Source: Streptomyces marincola (GTDB lineage Bacteria; Actinomycetota; Actinomycetes; Streptomycetales; Streptomycetaceae). From it: DNA of 64,000 nt. The DNA lies in contig NZ_CP084541.1 of the NCBI RefSeq assembly GCF_020410765.1, forward strand, positions 6,378,001-6,442,000, given 5' to 3'. The translations under genes were made by a program, and so were the position numbers. The notes under the pieces are model-generated. The model did not search any database. It was not told the DNA's origin and saw nothing but the letters and a program-made list of their open reading frames with translations. This document shows positions 60,101-61,851 of this stretch, piece by piece (position 1 is the stretch's first letter; each line of letters starts with the position of its first letter).

Positions 60101-61713
60101 AGGGCGCGGTCAACGGACACGGCAACGATGTGAGGGATCTGATGCACACGCCGGTGTGGGGGTTGGTGCGCTCCGCGCAGACGGAGAACCCCGACCGGTT
60201 CCTGCTGGTGGACCTCGACCCCGAAGTAGGGATCGAGGAGGCCGCGATCCCCGACGTGGTCGCGGGCGCCATGGCGGCGGACGAGTCCCAGGTGCTGGTC
60301 CGCGGCGGGCAGGCCCACGCGCCGCGTCTGGTCCGCGTCGCCCCCGCCGGCGCGCCCGCGCCCGACGCCCCCTCCACCACGCGGCCCGGGTTCCCGGGCA
60401 CGGTGTTGGTGACGGGTGGTACGGGTGCGTTGGGTGCGCTGGTGGCTCGGCATCTGGTGGAGCGGTACGGGGTGCGGTCGTTGGTGTTGACGAGTCGTCG
60501 TGGGCCGGCGGCGCGCGGTGCCGCGGAGTTGGTGGGGGAGTTGGAGTCGCTGGGGGCGCGGGTTGAGGTGGCGGCGTGCGATGCCGCTGACCGCGAGGCG
60601 TTGGCGGGGGTACTCGCGCAGATCCCGGCCGAGTATCCGTTGTCGGGTGTGGTGCATGCGGCGGGTGTGCTGGACGACGGCTTGGTCGCGTCGCTTTCGG
60701 ATGAGCAGGTGCGGCGGGTGCTGCGACCGAAGGCGGAGGCCGCGTGGAATCTGCACGAGCTGACGCGTGATGCCGATCTGGAGATGTTCGTGCTGTTCTC
60801 CTCGGTGGCCGGTGTGTTCGGTGGTCCTGGTCAGGGGAACTACGCGGCGGCGAACGCGTTCCTCGACGGCCTGGCGGCGCACCGGCGCGGACTCGGCCTG
60901 CCCGGCACCTCCCTCGCCTGGGGACCGTGGGCAGCGCACGACGGCATGACCGGCGGGCTCAGCACGGCCGACCGCGAACGCATGGCGGGCAGCGGCCTGG
61001 TGCCGCTGTCCCCGGCCCACGGACTCGCCCTGTTCGACGAAGCGCTGCTCCTCGGCGAACCCCTGCTCGTGGGCGCCCCGTTGGACGCGTCGGTGCTGCG
61101 CAGGCAGGCCGAACGCGGGGGCCTGCCCGGCATGCTGCGCGGCCTGGTGCGCACCCGGGTGCGACGGGCCACGGCCGGGGCGGCCGGCAGCGCGGAGGAC
61201 GCGGCGTCGCTGCGGCGCCGGCTGGCGGGGCTGAGTGACGCCGAGCGCGACCGGGTCGTGACGGACCTGGTGCGGGAGGAGGTCGCCCTGGTTCTCGGGC
61301 ACCCGAACGCCCTGGCCGTCGACGTGGACCGGCAGTTCCAGGAGCTGGGCTTCGACTCGCTGACGGCCGTCGATCTCAGGAACCGGCTCGGTGCGGCGAC
61401 CGGGCTGCGACTGGCCGCCAGCCTCGTCTTCGACCACCCCACACCGGCCGGGCTCGCCCGCGCGCTCGTCGCGCAGCTCGCCCCGGCCGACGCCCGTACG
61501 CCGGAGGAGGAGCGGGACGCGGAGGTGCGCGAGCTGCTGGCGGCCATCCCGCTCGCCCGGCTCCGCGCGTCCGGGCTGCTGGAGGCCCTGATGCAGCTGG
61601 CCAGGCCGGAGGACGAGGAACGCCCCGCGGCCGAGGGCGATCCGGGGCCCGGCATCGCCGACATGGAGGTCGACGACCTCGTGCGCATGGCACTCGGCGA
61701 CTCCGACTCCTGA
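33094..61713 (+). CDS. Type I modular polyketide synthase, five modules (M7-M11)
   Basis: Complete 9539-residue megasynthase that takes the chain from the preceding protein and extends it five times with malonyl units. The start ATG is supported by a purine-rich ribosome site (33080-33089) and because residues 2-34 form the charged helix typical of an N-terminal docking domain directly before the first KS. Modules begin near residues 35, 1776, 3547, 5635 and 7721; active-site KS cysteines are near 206, 1948, 3719, 5807 and 7893. M7, M8 and M11 carry DH-KR; M9 and M10 carry DH-ER-KR. All AT domains read GHSIGE and HAFH, the malonyl signature. The last about 70 residues form a C-terminal docking region ending in an acidic helix. 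It starts 64 nt after the preceding gene and ends 30 nt before the next, so co-transcription is likely. Expected effect: two further double bonds completing a triene, two fully reduced units, one more alkene. Confidence 0.98.
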   Translation: MSSNEAKLREYLKLVTADLRETRQRLQLTEARSKEPIAIVGMACRFPGGVNSPEELWRLVAEGTDAVGDFPADRGWNLDELFHPDPDHSGTSYADQGGFLYDAAEFDAEFFGISPREALAMDPQQRLLLETAWEAFERAGIAPTSLKGHGTGVFVGGAHFGYIDTLHVPESAEGFSMTGVATSILSGRVAYTLGLEGPAVTIDTACSSSLVALHLAAQALRNGECDMALAGGVTVLPSPGVFVEFSRQRGLAADGRCKPFSSAADGTGWAEGIGLLLVERLSDARRNGHRVLAVLRGSAVNQDGASNGLTAPNGPSQQRVIRSALDSARLTAADVDAVEAHGTGTSLGDPIEAQALLATYGQDRPEDRPLWLGSVKSNIGHTQAAAGAAGVIKMVMAMRAGVLPPTLHIDEPSQHVDWSAGAVELLTEAREWPENERPRRAGVSAFGVSGTNAHVILEQAPAEDAEPGEVVLPGGRLPVVPWVVSARTNEALLAQAERLAGVAAELDAGDVGWSLASGRAELASRAVVWGRDAGELVAALGEVSSAEQVVEGRVAVLFTGQGAQRARMGAELAAAFPVFADALAEVCAGFDGLLPRPLADVLADETSDDLDRTVFTQAGLFAVEVALWRLAESFGVRPDFVAGHSIGEIAAAHVAGVFGLEDACRLVAARGSLMQALPAGGAMLSVQATPEQVTEALGEVDGLDIAAVNGPRSVVVAGEEAVVERLRESFTEADVKTRRLSVSHAFHSRLMDPMLEEFERVAAQITYQVPGIPVISNVTGELAGEEIGTAGYWVRHVRATVRFADSIDALRNAGVSTFLELGPDATLTAMGAECLPEDDTTTAFVPTTRRERDEVQTFTSALSRIWGRGVSVDWKAAFAGRAVRYADLPTYAFQRRRYWLEHETIGDPAGLGQSAAGHPLLGAAVSLAAESGVILTGRLSLHTHPWLADHAIGGTVLFPGTGFVELAIRAGDEAGCPHLHELALQAPLLLPERGAVQVQVVVAAPDDAGRRPVRIYSRPEDADGDEAWTCHADGVLAQEETTAASASFELTAWPPADARPVDLSAFYPAAAEAGYGYGPVFQGLRAAWRRGDEIFAEVALPEDIRAQAGRYGMHPALLDAVLHAGRLADGGDETLRLPFAWSGVSLLAVGAEAARVRLTGAGTDGLSLHIADGEGRPVLTVDSLATRPVSAEQLAAAPSVTRDALFRVDWQPVAQKLTVEPQTQWAVLGADTLALGLPSHADVAALLSAEDGHLPPVVVHTPQTTGAHGIAGSAEELVLHTLALVQSWLTAPALAGAGSTLVVVTRGAVATLPSEPVSDPAAAAVWGLLRSAQTENPGRLVLVDLDLDPTVDAAAGIASALAGGEPQIAIREEQAHAPRLARADAPPVDDTLTDRAHQREGTVLVTGGTGALGALVARHLVERYGVGSLVLTSRRGLAADGAVELVGELESLGARVEVAACDAADREALAGVLARVPAEYPLSGVVHAAGVLDDGLVVSLSDEQVRRVLRPKVDAAINLHELTRDADLEMFVLFSSAAGVFGGPGQGNYAAANAFLDGLAAHRRGLGLPGTSLAWGLWEQDGGMSGQLDQQSRSRMAEEGLLPLAADHGLALFDAALGTGAPLLLPVRLDLPALRTRAADGGVPALLSGLVSRAPGRRSAKAAASSPLADQLRGLETQERERVVLDLVRAHVAAVLGHADALAIDAERPFNELGFDSLTAVELRNRLTMATGLRLPATLIFDHPTPAALAAFVHAEVGGGETGAPATLPAATVHDEPIAIVGMACRYPGGVNSPEELWQLVGSGGDAIGTFPTDRGWDIDRLYDPEPGRHGTSYTREGGFLYDAAEFDAPFFGVSPREALAMDPQQRLLLEASWEAFERAGVPAESVRGSRTGVFAGVMYHEYASRLNEVPEGVEGFLGTGNSGSVLSGRVAYTFGLEGPAVTVDTACSSSLVALHLAAQALRQGECDMALAGGVTVMPTAGTFVEFSRQRGLSADGRCKSFASAADGTGWGEGVGVLLVERLSDARRNGHQVLAVVRGSAINQDGASNGLTAPNGPSQQRVIRQALAGAGLSTTDVDVVEAHGTGTRLGDPIEAQALLATYGQDRPEDRPLWLGSIKSNIGHTQAAAGVAGVIKMVMAMRAGVLPPTLHVDEPSEHVDWSAGAVELLTEAREWVGEGRPRRAGVSSFGISGTNAHVILEQAPAEDAEPKAVVLPGDRLPVIPWVVSARDADAVMAQAERLADAAVELDAGDVGWSLASGRAELSARAVVWGRDAGELVAGLRGVSAAEQVVEGRVAVLFTGQGAQRARMGAELAAAFPVFADALGEVCAGFDGLLPRPLADVLADEASDDLDRTVFTQAGLFAVEVALWRLIESFGVKPDFVAGHSIGEIAAAHVAGVFGLEDACRLVAARGSLMQALPAGGAMLSVQATPEQVSEALADVPELDVAAVNGPRSVVVAGDEAAIDRLGTVLTETGVKTRRLSVSHAFHSRLMDPMLEEFERVASTLTYRAPAIPVVSNVTGELAGVEIGSAEYWVRHVRATVRFADGIAALRDAGVSTFLELGPDATLTAMGAECLPEDDATAAFVAATRRERDEVETFTSALSRVWGRGVSVDWKAAFAGRAVRRVDLPTYAFQRRRYWLREETGAGNVSSAGLVAAGHPLLGAAVTLAAEGGAMLTGRLSLHTHPWLADHAIGGTVLFPGTGFVELAIRAGDEVDCAHLRELTLQAPLVIPERGGVAVQVVVGAADDTGQRAVHVWSRPENAAPDEDWTCHADGSLVPGDTDAAPPVELSVWPPADAEELDVSRFYLAAAEAGYGYGPVFQGLRAAWRRGEEIFAEVALPEDEQSAAARFGLHPALFDAVLHAHGFAGAADADEDAAGLRLPFAWSGVTLAASGAAAVRARLLPVGDSAISIQVADPAGQRVAEIEALTVRPVTSEQMAAAGGGGSAALFRLGWAAPEADGAGEVPAVGTWAALRTDRLMPGLRLPVHDALDDLPGLAPDGVEGTDTAAPPVVVLYLAGEPATAAPGATGLAERMADTTVRTWATVRDWLAEERLAASRLVVVTRGAVAVHPGEGAPDLAHAGVWGLIRSAQSEAPGRLVLLDLDPDAGVPGNEELERLVGAALATGEAQTAARAGDILVPRLSRAGETEEGAPTPWARLDTEGTVVITGGTGSLGAALARHLVARYGIRSLLLTSRRGADAPGAAELVAELAAAGAHAQVVACDAADRGELARALALVPAAHPLTGVVHAAGVLDDGLFASLNDERFRRVLRPKVDAAVHLHELTRDADLAMFVLYSSAAGVFGNAGQANYAAANTFLDALAAHRQANGLPAVSLAWGLWEQDGGMTGQLDGQSRSRMAHSGMVPLTTEQGLALFDSAGVAADALLVANPLDMPALNARAHRGPVPELLRGLIRVRGARRAAAGSQGHVEGSALRRRLAGLERVERDKLVLGLVREEVAAVLGHASAQAVETERQFKDLGFDSLTALELRNRLDAATGLRLPATLVFDHPTPVALAAFVQRQVLGLAADAAGPAVAVGGDAEEPIAIVGMACRYPGGVSSPEDLWRLVAEGTDAVGGFPADRGWDLENLYDPDPSRHGTTYAREGGFLYDAAEFDAEFFGVSPREALAMDPQQRLLLEASWEAFERAGVPAESVRGSRTGVFTGAMYYDYATRLTRIPEEIEGFVGTGSSGSVVSGRLAYTFGLEGPAVTVDTACSSSLVALHLAAQALRNGECDMALAGGVTVMPTAGTFVEFSRQRGLAADGRCKPFASAADGTGWGEGVGVLLVERLSDARRNGHRVLAVVRGSAINQDGASNGLTAPNGPSQQRVIRQALANAGLKTGDVDVVEAHGTGTSLGDPIEAQALLATYGQDRPENQPLWLGSIKSNIGHTQAAAGVAGVIKMVMAMRQGVLPRSLHIDEPTSHVDWSAGAVELLSEAREWAENGRPRRAGVSSFGISGTNAHVIIEQAPADAEPGAVVQAGEPLPVVPWVVSARDADAVVAQAERLADAAVELDAGDVGWSLVSGRAELSARAVVWGRDAGELIAALRGVSAAEHVVEGHVAVLFTGQGAQRARMGAELAAVFPVFADALAEVCAGFDGLLPRPLGEVLADEASDDLDRTVFTQAGLFAVEVALWRLIESFGVKPDFVAGHSIGEIAAAHVAGVFDLADACRLVAARGSLMQALPAGGAMLSVQATPEEVSEALDDVDGLDIAAVNGPRSVVVAGEEAAVERLRESFTEAGVKTRRLSVSHAFHSRLMDPMLEEFERIAAQITYRAPAIPVVSNVTGELAGVEIGSAEYWVRHVRATVRFADGITTLRNAGVSTFLELGPDATLTAMGAECLPEDDTTAAFVPTTRRERDEVRTFTSALSRIWGRGVSVDWKAAFAGRAVRRVDLPTYAFQRQRYWLEGAAGTADVSGAGLAAAEHPLLGATAHLAGEDGAMLTGRLSLHTHPWLADHAVGGTVLLPGTGFVELAVRAGDEVDCGHVRELMLQAPLVLPDRGAVQVQVVVGAPDGTGVREVRVWSRPESATAGQSWTCHAEGLLAPEPAASTLSADLTSWPPADAEPVEISDFYPAMAGAGYGYGPAFQGLRAAWRRGDEVFAEVSLPDDLKKDAVRFGLHPALLDAALQANGFGPLAAEGGARLPFAWTGVSLLASGATALRVRIAPAGPEAVSIEAADSAGQTVARVESLVLRAMAPGEAAKDSGPEHDALFGVDWVAPHASAPLPEGSADAPSTERWALLGEDRFGLGARLPVQATAVADLAEATTGTGAGDGTPTVVVWAPSAGTADRQEPARAAEAATLAALETVQEWLAQERLAGSRLVVVTRGAVATEPGEDVRELALAPVWGLVRSAQSENPDRLVLLDLDPASDDPASGADIIEAVAAAIAAGESQLALRAGRVRTPRLARVGTTGALLPPASETAWRLDSTGAGTLESLALLPSAEAAAPLEPGQVRVAVRAAGLNFRDVLIGLGMYPGAANLGGEAAGVVVEVGEDVTQVTPGDRVFGVIPGSFGPLAVTDHRTLARMPDSWTFEQGASIPIVYLTAYYGLVDLAGLSEGESVLIHAAAGGVGMAAVQLAQHLGAEVFATASRPKWDVVRGLGIDDSHLASSRDLDFRDAFLTATGGAGVDVVLDALAREFVDASLELLPRGGRFVEMGKTDIRDPEQVAQDHPGVVYQAFDVLDAGPDRLGEMLAALVELFEQGVLRPLPVTTWDVRRAPEALRHMSQARHTGKIVLTVPPALDRDGTVLITGGTGTLGSLLARHLVTEHGVRSLVLTSRKGREAPGAAELAAELGELGARVEIAACDAADREQLGLVLSAIPAEHPLTGVVHAAGVLDDGMVASLTDEQVRRVLRPKVDAAVNLHELTRDVDLRMFVLYSSAAGVFGNAGQANYAAANTFLDALAAHRRANGLPATSLAWGLWDEASGMTADLAAQDRARMARNGVPTLSSAHGLALFDVAGGAYDALLVASPLDRTALQTQADRGTLPGLLRGLVRPARTRRAAVGATGSAAEASTLRQQLAGLGEAERTQTVLDLVRTHVAAVLGHADPLGVDAERRFKDLGFDSLTAVELRNRLTTATGLRLPATLVFDHPTPQALATFVFREVWGTIAEDAAAEVAPSLGTDEPIVIVGMSCRFPGGVESPEDLWRLVAEGTDAVSAFPADRGWDIDRLYDPELQRHGTTYAREGAFLYDATTFDADFFGISPREATAMDPQQRLLLEASWQVFEQAGIAAESVRGSRTGVFAGVLATGYATGLTSVPEQVEGFIGTGTMVSLASGRVAYTFGLEGPAVTVDTACSSSLVALHLAAQALRNGECDLALAGGVTMMPTPNTFVEFSRQRGLAADGRCKPFASAADGTGWGEGVGMLLVERLSDAKRNGHQILAVVRGSATNQDGASNGLTAPNGPSQQRVIRAALANARLVPEDVDVVEAHGTGTRLGDPIEAQALLATYGQDRPDDRPLWLGSIKSNIGHTQAAAGVAGVIKMVMAMREGVLPPTLHVDEPTSHVDWSVGAVELLTEAREWVDAGRPRRAGVSSFGISGTNAHVILEQAPVEDAEPKAVVLPGDRLPVIPWAVSARDADAVMAQAERLAEATPGLDPVDVGWTLTSGRAELSARAVVWGRDTEELVAALGEVSAAEQVVEGRVAVLFTGQGAQRARMGAELAAAFPVFADALAEVCAGFDGLLPRPLADVLADEASDDLDRTVFTQAGLFAVEVALWRLIESFGVKPDFVAGHSIGEIAAAHVAGVFGLEDACRLVAARGSLMQALPAGGAMLSVQATPEQVTEALADVPELDVAAVNGPRSVVVAGEEAAVERLRESFAEAGVKTRRLSVSHAFHSRLMDPMLEEFEQVAAQITYRAPAIPVISNVTGELAGVEIGSAEYWVRHVRATVRFADGITTLRNAGVSTFLELGPDATLTAMGAECLPEDDTTTAFVPTTRRERDEVQTFTSALSRVWGRGVSVDWKAAFAGRAVRYADLPTYAFQRKRYWLEAEVAGDPAGLGQSAAGHPLLGAAVTLAAEGGAMLTGRLSLHTHPWLADHAIGGTVLFPGTGFVELAIRAGDEVDCAHLRELTLQAPLVIAERGAVQIQVVVSGSDETGRREVRIYSRPENAEADESWTCHAEGGLDHQRPADDEATDLAQWPPADAEVVDLAGFYDAFGDAGYAYGPVFQGLRTAWRRGDEIFAEVALPESAQADADRFGIHPALLDAVLHAHGLAASVAGSAEQDGKVRLPFAWSGVSLHATGATAVRVHCTVRGPENARIVLADVAGRPVASIGSLVLRAVNSGTLGVEAADTESVYRLDWLPAGSAREEAGAEVSDAGRNAWALLGTEDGLGLGLPVYAGVDRAEDAAPAPDVLVLAVGAHTASAAPAHGTPDSLADGARDATLHAWRTVGDWLASEQRADCRLVVVTAGAVAVGHGEDVPDLAAAPVWGLVRTAQSENPGRVVLVDLEPGTTGQAAASALATALATDESQVAVRGGVALAPRLVRVSAGGGGLVPPVGESAWRLDVLGGGTLESLALVPAPEEAGVLPAGQVRVAVRAAGLNFRDVLMGLGMYPGDVMLGSEAAGVVVAVGEGVEHVAVGDRVMGLIHQGFGSLATVDARLVVRMPVGWSFEQAASVPVVFLTAYYGLVDLAGLRAGESVLVHAAAGGVGMAAVQLAQHLGATVFATASEAKQATVRELGVPAERIASSRDLDFRDAFLAATGGAGVDVVLDALAREFVDASLELLPRGGRFLEMGKTDIRDPEQVATEHHGVRYQSFDMLEAGHDRIGEMLREIVDLLQQGRLRPLPITTWDVRRAPEAFRFMSQARHVGKIVLTVPQDPDPAGTVLITGGTGTLGLLLARHLVAARGMRSLVLTSRAGLDAPGAAELVEELEGLGARVEVAACDAADRDQLAAVLSAIPAEHPLTGVVHAAGIADDGMFGDLTEERIERVLRPKVDAALNLHELTRDADLRLFALYSSTAGILGNPGQANYAAANTFLDALAAHRRAQGLPATSLAWGLWEQASGVSGDLSEADLARLARGGMLPLGSAQGLGLFDVAQGLDEAVTVPIRLDLATMRNAAKAGGARAVPPLFRALIRVTGRRTATGPTGDASSLAAQLGRLGTADRVTLVSELVRTHVAAVLGHASAAAINAERQFKDLGFDSLTAVELRNRLNGATGLSLPATLIFDYPTPAALATFLLSELGVGTADAEAPAAATAVAADEPLAIVGMACRFPGGMDSPEQLWRQLIDGADAMGPFPADRGWDLERLYDPDPAASGASYVRDGGFVHEASHFDADFFGISPREALAMDPQQRLLLEVTWESLERAGIPPASLRGRAVGTFVGGVQSDYGSGIQRISDSAEGYALTGTTTSVISGRVAYVLGLEGPAVTVDTACSSSLVALHLAAQALRNGECDMALAGGVTVMATPGAFVEFSRQRGLAADGRCKPFSSAADGTGWGEGVGVLVVERLSDARRKGHQVLAVVRGSAVNQDGASNGLTAPNGPAQQRVIRSALANAGLTPGDIDAVEAHGTGTRLGDPIEAQALIATYGQDRPEDRPLWLGSIKSNIGHTQAAAGAAGLIKMVMALREGVLPPTLHAEEPTTQVDWSAGAVELLTEAREWVGEGRPRRAGVSSFGISGTNAHVILEQAPVEDAEPKAVVLPGDRLGVVPWVVSARTADAVAAQAERLAEAAAELDAADVGWSLASGRAALPTRAVVWGRNTDELVAALRAVSAGEGVVEGRLAVLFTGQGAQRARMGAELAAAFPVFADALAEVCAGFDGLLPRPLGEVLADETSDDLDRTVFTQAGLFAVEVALWRLAESFGVKPDFVAGHSIGEIAAAHVAGVFDLADACRLVAARGSLMQALPAGGAMLSVRATPEQVSEALGEVDGLDIAAVNGPRSVVVAGDEAAVERLRESFTEAGVKTRRLSVSHAFHSRLMDPMLEEFERVASTLTYRAPAIPVVSNVTGELAGVEIGSAGYWVRHVRATVRFADGIAALRDAGVSTFLELGPDATLTAMGAECLPEDDTTTAFVPTTRRERDEVQTFTSALSRIWGRGVSVDWKAAFAGRAVRRVDLPTYAFQRRRYWLESEAGGDPTGLGLGAAGHPLLGAAVNLAADGGVVLTGRMSVGLQPWLADHAIGGTVLFPGTGFVELAIRAGDEVDCGQVRELALQAPLVLPERGAVQVQVVVGTTDDLGSREVRIYSRPEHADADEPWVQHAEGALGREPEALHDELDLAEWPPADAETIDVSGVYRTLADAGYGYGPVFQGLRAAWRRGKEIYAEVGLPEDEAGRAARYGLHPALLDAALHAQSLVGGDTAESASGRSGDGVRLPFAWSGVSLLASGATALRVRIVPTGTDELALQAADTNGRPVAAVGSLLLRAVTGEQLTAVASSATRDALFRVEWVPLSTGGDTPVGDWAVLGSSPLVANGMARHDDLSTLITALDAGEKAPSVLLLPCLPPDDERRLNVGGEDAISGVLAVLRACLVDDRLAMSRLVVVTQGAVNGHGNDVRDLMHTPVWGLVRSAQTENPDRFLLVDLDPEVGIEEAAIPDVVAGAMAADESQVLVRGGQAHAPRLVRVAPAGAPAPDAPSTTRPGFPGTVLVTGGTGALGALVARHLVERYGVRSLVLTSRRGPAARGAAELVGELESLGARVEVAACDAADREALAGVLAQIPAEYPLSGVVHAAGVLDDGLVASLSDEQVRRVLRPKAEAAWNLHELTRDADLEMFVLFSSVAGVFGGPGQGNYAAANAFLDGLAAHRRGLGLPGTSLAWGPWAAHDGMTGGLSTADRERMAGSGLVPLSPAHGLALFDEALLLGEPLLVGAPLDASVLRRQAERGGLPGMLRGLVRTRVRRATAGAAGSAEDAASLRRRLAGLSDAERDRVVTDLVREEVALVLGHPNALAVDVDRQFQELGFDSLTAVDLRNRLGAATGLRLAASLVFDHPTPAGLARALVAQLAPADARTPEEERDAEVRELLAAIPLARLRASGLLEALMQLARPEDEERPAAEGDPGPGIADMEVDDLVRMALGDSDS
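33196..38370 (+). other. PKS module M7: KS-AT(malonyl)-DH-KR-ACP
   Basis: KS 33196-34475 (Cys 33709). AT 34753-35590 (GHSIGE Ser 35026, HAFH 35323), malonyl. DH 35842-36665 (His 35941 in HAIGGTVLFPG, Asp 36448). No ER. KR 37294-37825 (LDD at 37567, B-type; Tyr 37738). ACP 38104-38370 (Ser 38242). Predicted second double bond of the triene. The KR core is almost identical to that of M11 (60397-60925) and is written in more G/T-rich codons than the DNA on either side, so it looks like a transplanted cassette. Confidence 0.95.
37294..37822 (+). repeat. KR cassette, copy in M7
   Basis: The KR core from its TGGTGALG nucleotide loop to just after the catalytic Tyr region is nearly identical to 60397-60925 in M11 (constant offset 23103). 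The flanking linkers are unrelated. Confidence 0.88.
38419..43680 (+). other. PKS module M8: KS-AT(malonyl)-DH-KR-ACP
   Basis: KS 38419-39700 (Cys 38935). AT 39979-40815 (GHSIGE Ser 40252, HAFH 40549), malonyl. DH 41071-41900 with His at 41170; the Asp at 41674 sits in LFDAVLH rather than the usual LLDAVLH. No ER. KR 42592-43115 (LDD at 42865, B-type; Tyr 43036). ACP 43411-43680 (Ser 43552). Predicted third double bond of the triene. The DH is very close to that of M10. Confidence 0.95.
43732..49940 (+). other. PKS module M9: KS-AT(malonyl)-DH-ER-KR-ACP
   Basis: KS 43732-45010 (Cys 44248). AT 45292-46125 (GHSIGE Ser 45562, HAFH 45859), malonyl. DH 46381-47195 (His 46480; Asp 46984 in DAALQ). 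ER 47899-48845 with the HAAAGGVGMA loop near 48307; this ER diverges clearly from those of M1, M3 and M10. KR 48853-49385 (LDD at 49126, B-type; Tyr 49297). ACP 49672-49940 (Ser 49816). It should reduce the carbonyl after the triene to CH2 and so end the conjugation. Confidence 0.95.
49996..56200 (+). other. PKS module M10: KS-AT(malonyl)-DH-ER-KR-ACP
   Basis: KS 49996-51275 (Cys 50512). AT 51556-52395 (GHSIGE Ser 51829, HAFH 52126), malonyl. DH 52645-53475 (His 52744, Asp 53248; the usual YGYGP reads YAYGP). ER 54160-55100; its central part (54430-54763) matches the M1 and M3 ERs almost base for base. KR 55114-55650 has ADD at 55387 where most others have LDD or VDD, keeps the second Asp (B-type) and Tyr at 55558. 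ACP 55933-56200 (Ser 56074). Second consecutive fully reducing step. Confidence 0.95.
54430..54763 (+). repeat. ER core patch, copy in M10
   Basis: Counterpart of 4656-4989 in a different gene about 50 kb away. Flanking ER sequence in M10 differs from M1, so the identity is confined to this patch. Confidence 0.85.
56254..61480 (+). other. PKS module M11: KS-AT(malonyl)-DH-KR-ACP
   Basis: KS 56254-57530 (Cys 56770). AT 57814-58650 (GHSIGE Ser 58087, HAFH 58384), malonyl. DH 58903-59745 (His 59002, Asp 59506); the residues before the catalytic motif read LQPWLADH rather than THPWLADH. No ER. KR 60397-60930 (LDD at 60670, B-type; Tyr 60841), nearly identical to the M7 KR. ACP 61216-61480 (Ser 61357). 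Expected to make an isolated E double bond, then pass the chain to gene 3. Confidence 0.95.
60397..60925 (+). repeat. KR cassette, copy in M11
   Basis: Counterpart of 37294-37822. A few differences exist, for example RGPAARGA against RGLAADGA, and RPKAEAAWN against RPKVDAAIN; the latter version resembles the M1 KR. Confidence 0.88.
61504..61710 (+). other. C-terminal docking region of gene 2 product
   Basis: About 69 residues after the M11 ACP: an acidic start, helices around EVRELLAAIPLARLRASGLL and ALMQLARP, an acidic linker, and a final helix reading ADMEVDDLVRMALGDSDS. This is a common actinobacterial PKS docking tail. Its end helix differs from that of gene 1 (DDEMFDLINKELG), which would help keep the subunits in order. 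Confidence 0.85.
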
Positions 61714-61743
61714 CCGAATCCACGAGAAAGCTGAGCGACGCTC
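61714..61743 (+). promoter_or_regulatory. 30-nt intergenic gap, weak ribosome site
   Basis: Short gap between genes 2 and 3. The best purine run, GAGAAAG at 61724-61730, lies 13 bases from the ATG at 61744, farther than ideal. Translation of gene 3 may rely partly on coupling to gene 2. No terminator is visible. Confidence 0.5.
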
Positions 61744-61851
61744 ATGGCGGCACCCACCGGCAACGAGAAGATCGTCGAGGCCCTGCGGGCTTCGCTGACC
61801 GAGACCAATCAGCTCCGCAAGCAGAACCAGCAGCTCCTCGCCGCGCACCGT
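61744..61851 (+). other. N-terminal docking domain of gene 3 product
   Basis: Residues 1-36 form a helix with the core IVEALRASLTETNQLRKQNQ, ending just before the KS. It differs from the gene 2 N-terminus (YLKLVTADLRETRQRL type), so the two subunit junctions appear to use different docking pairs. Confidence 0.85.
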
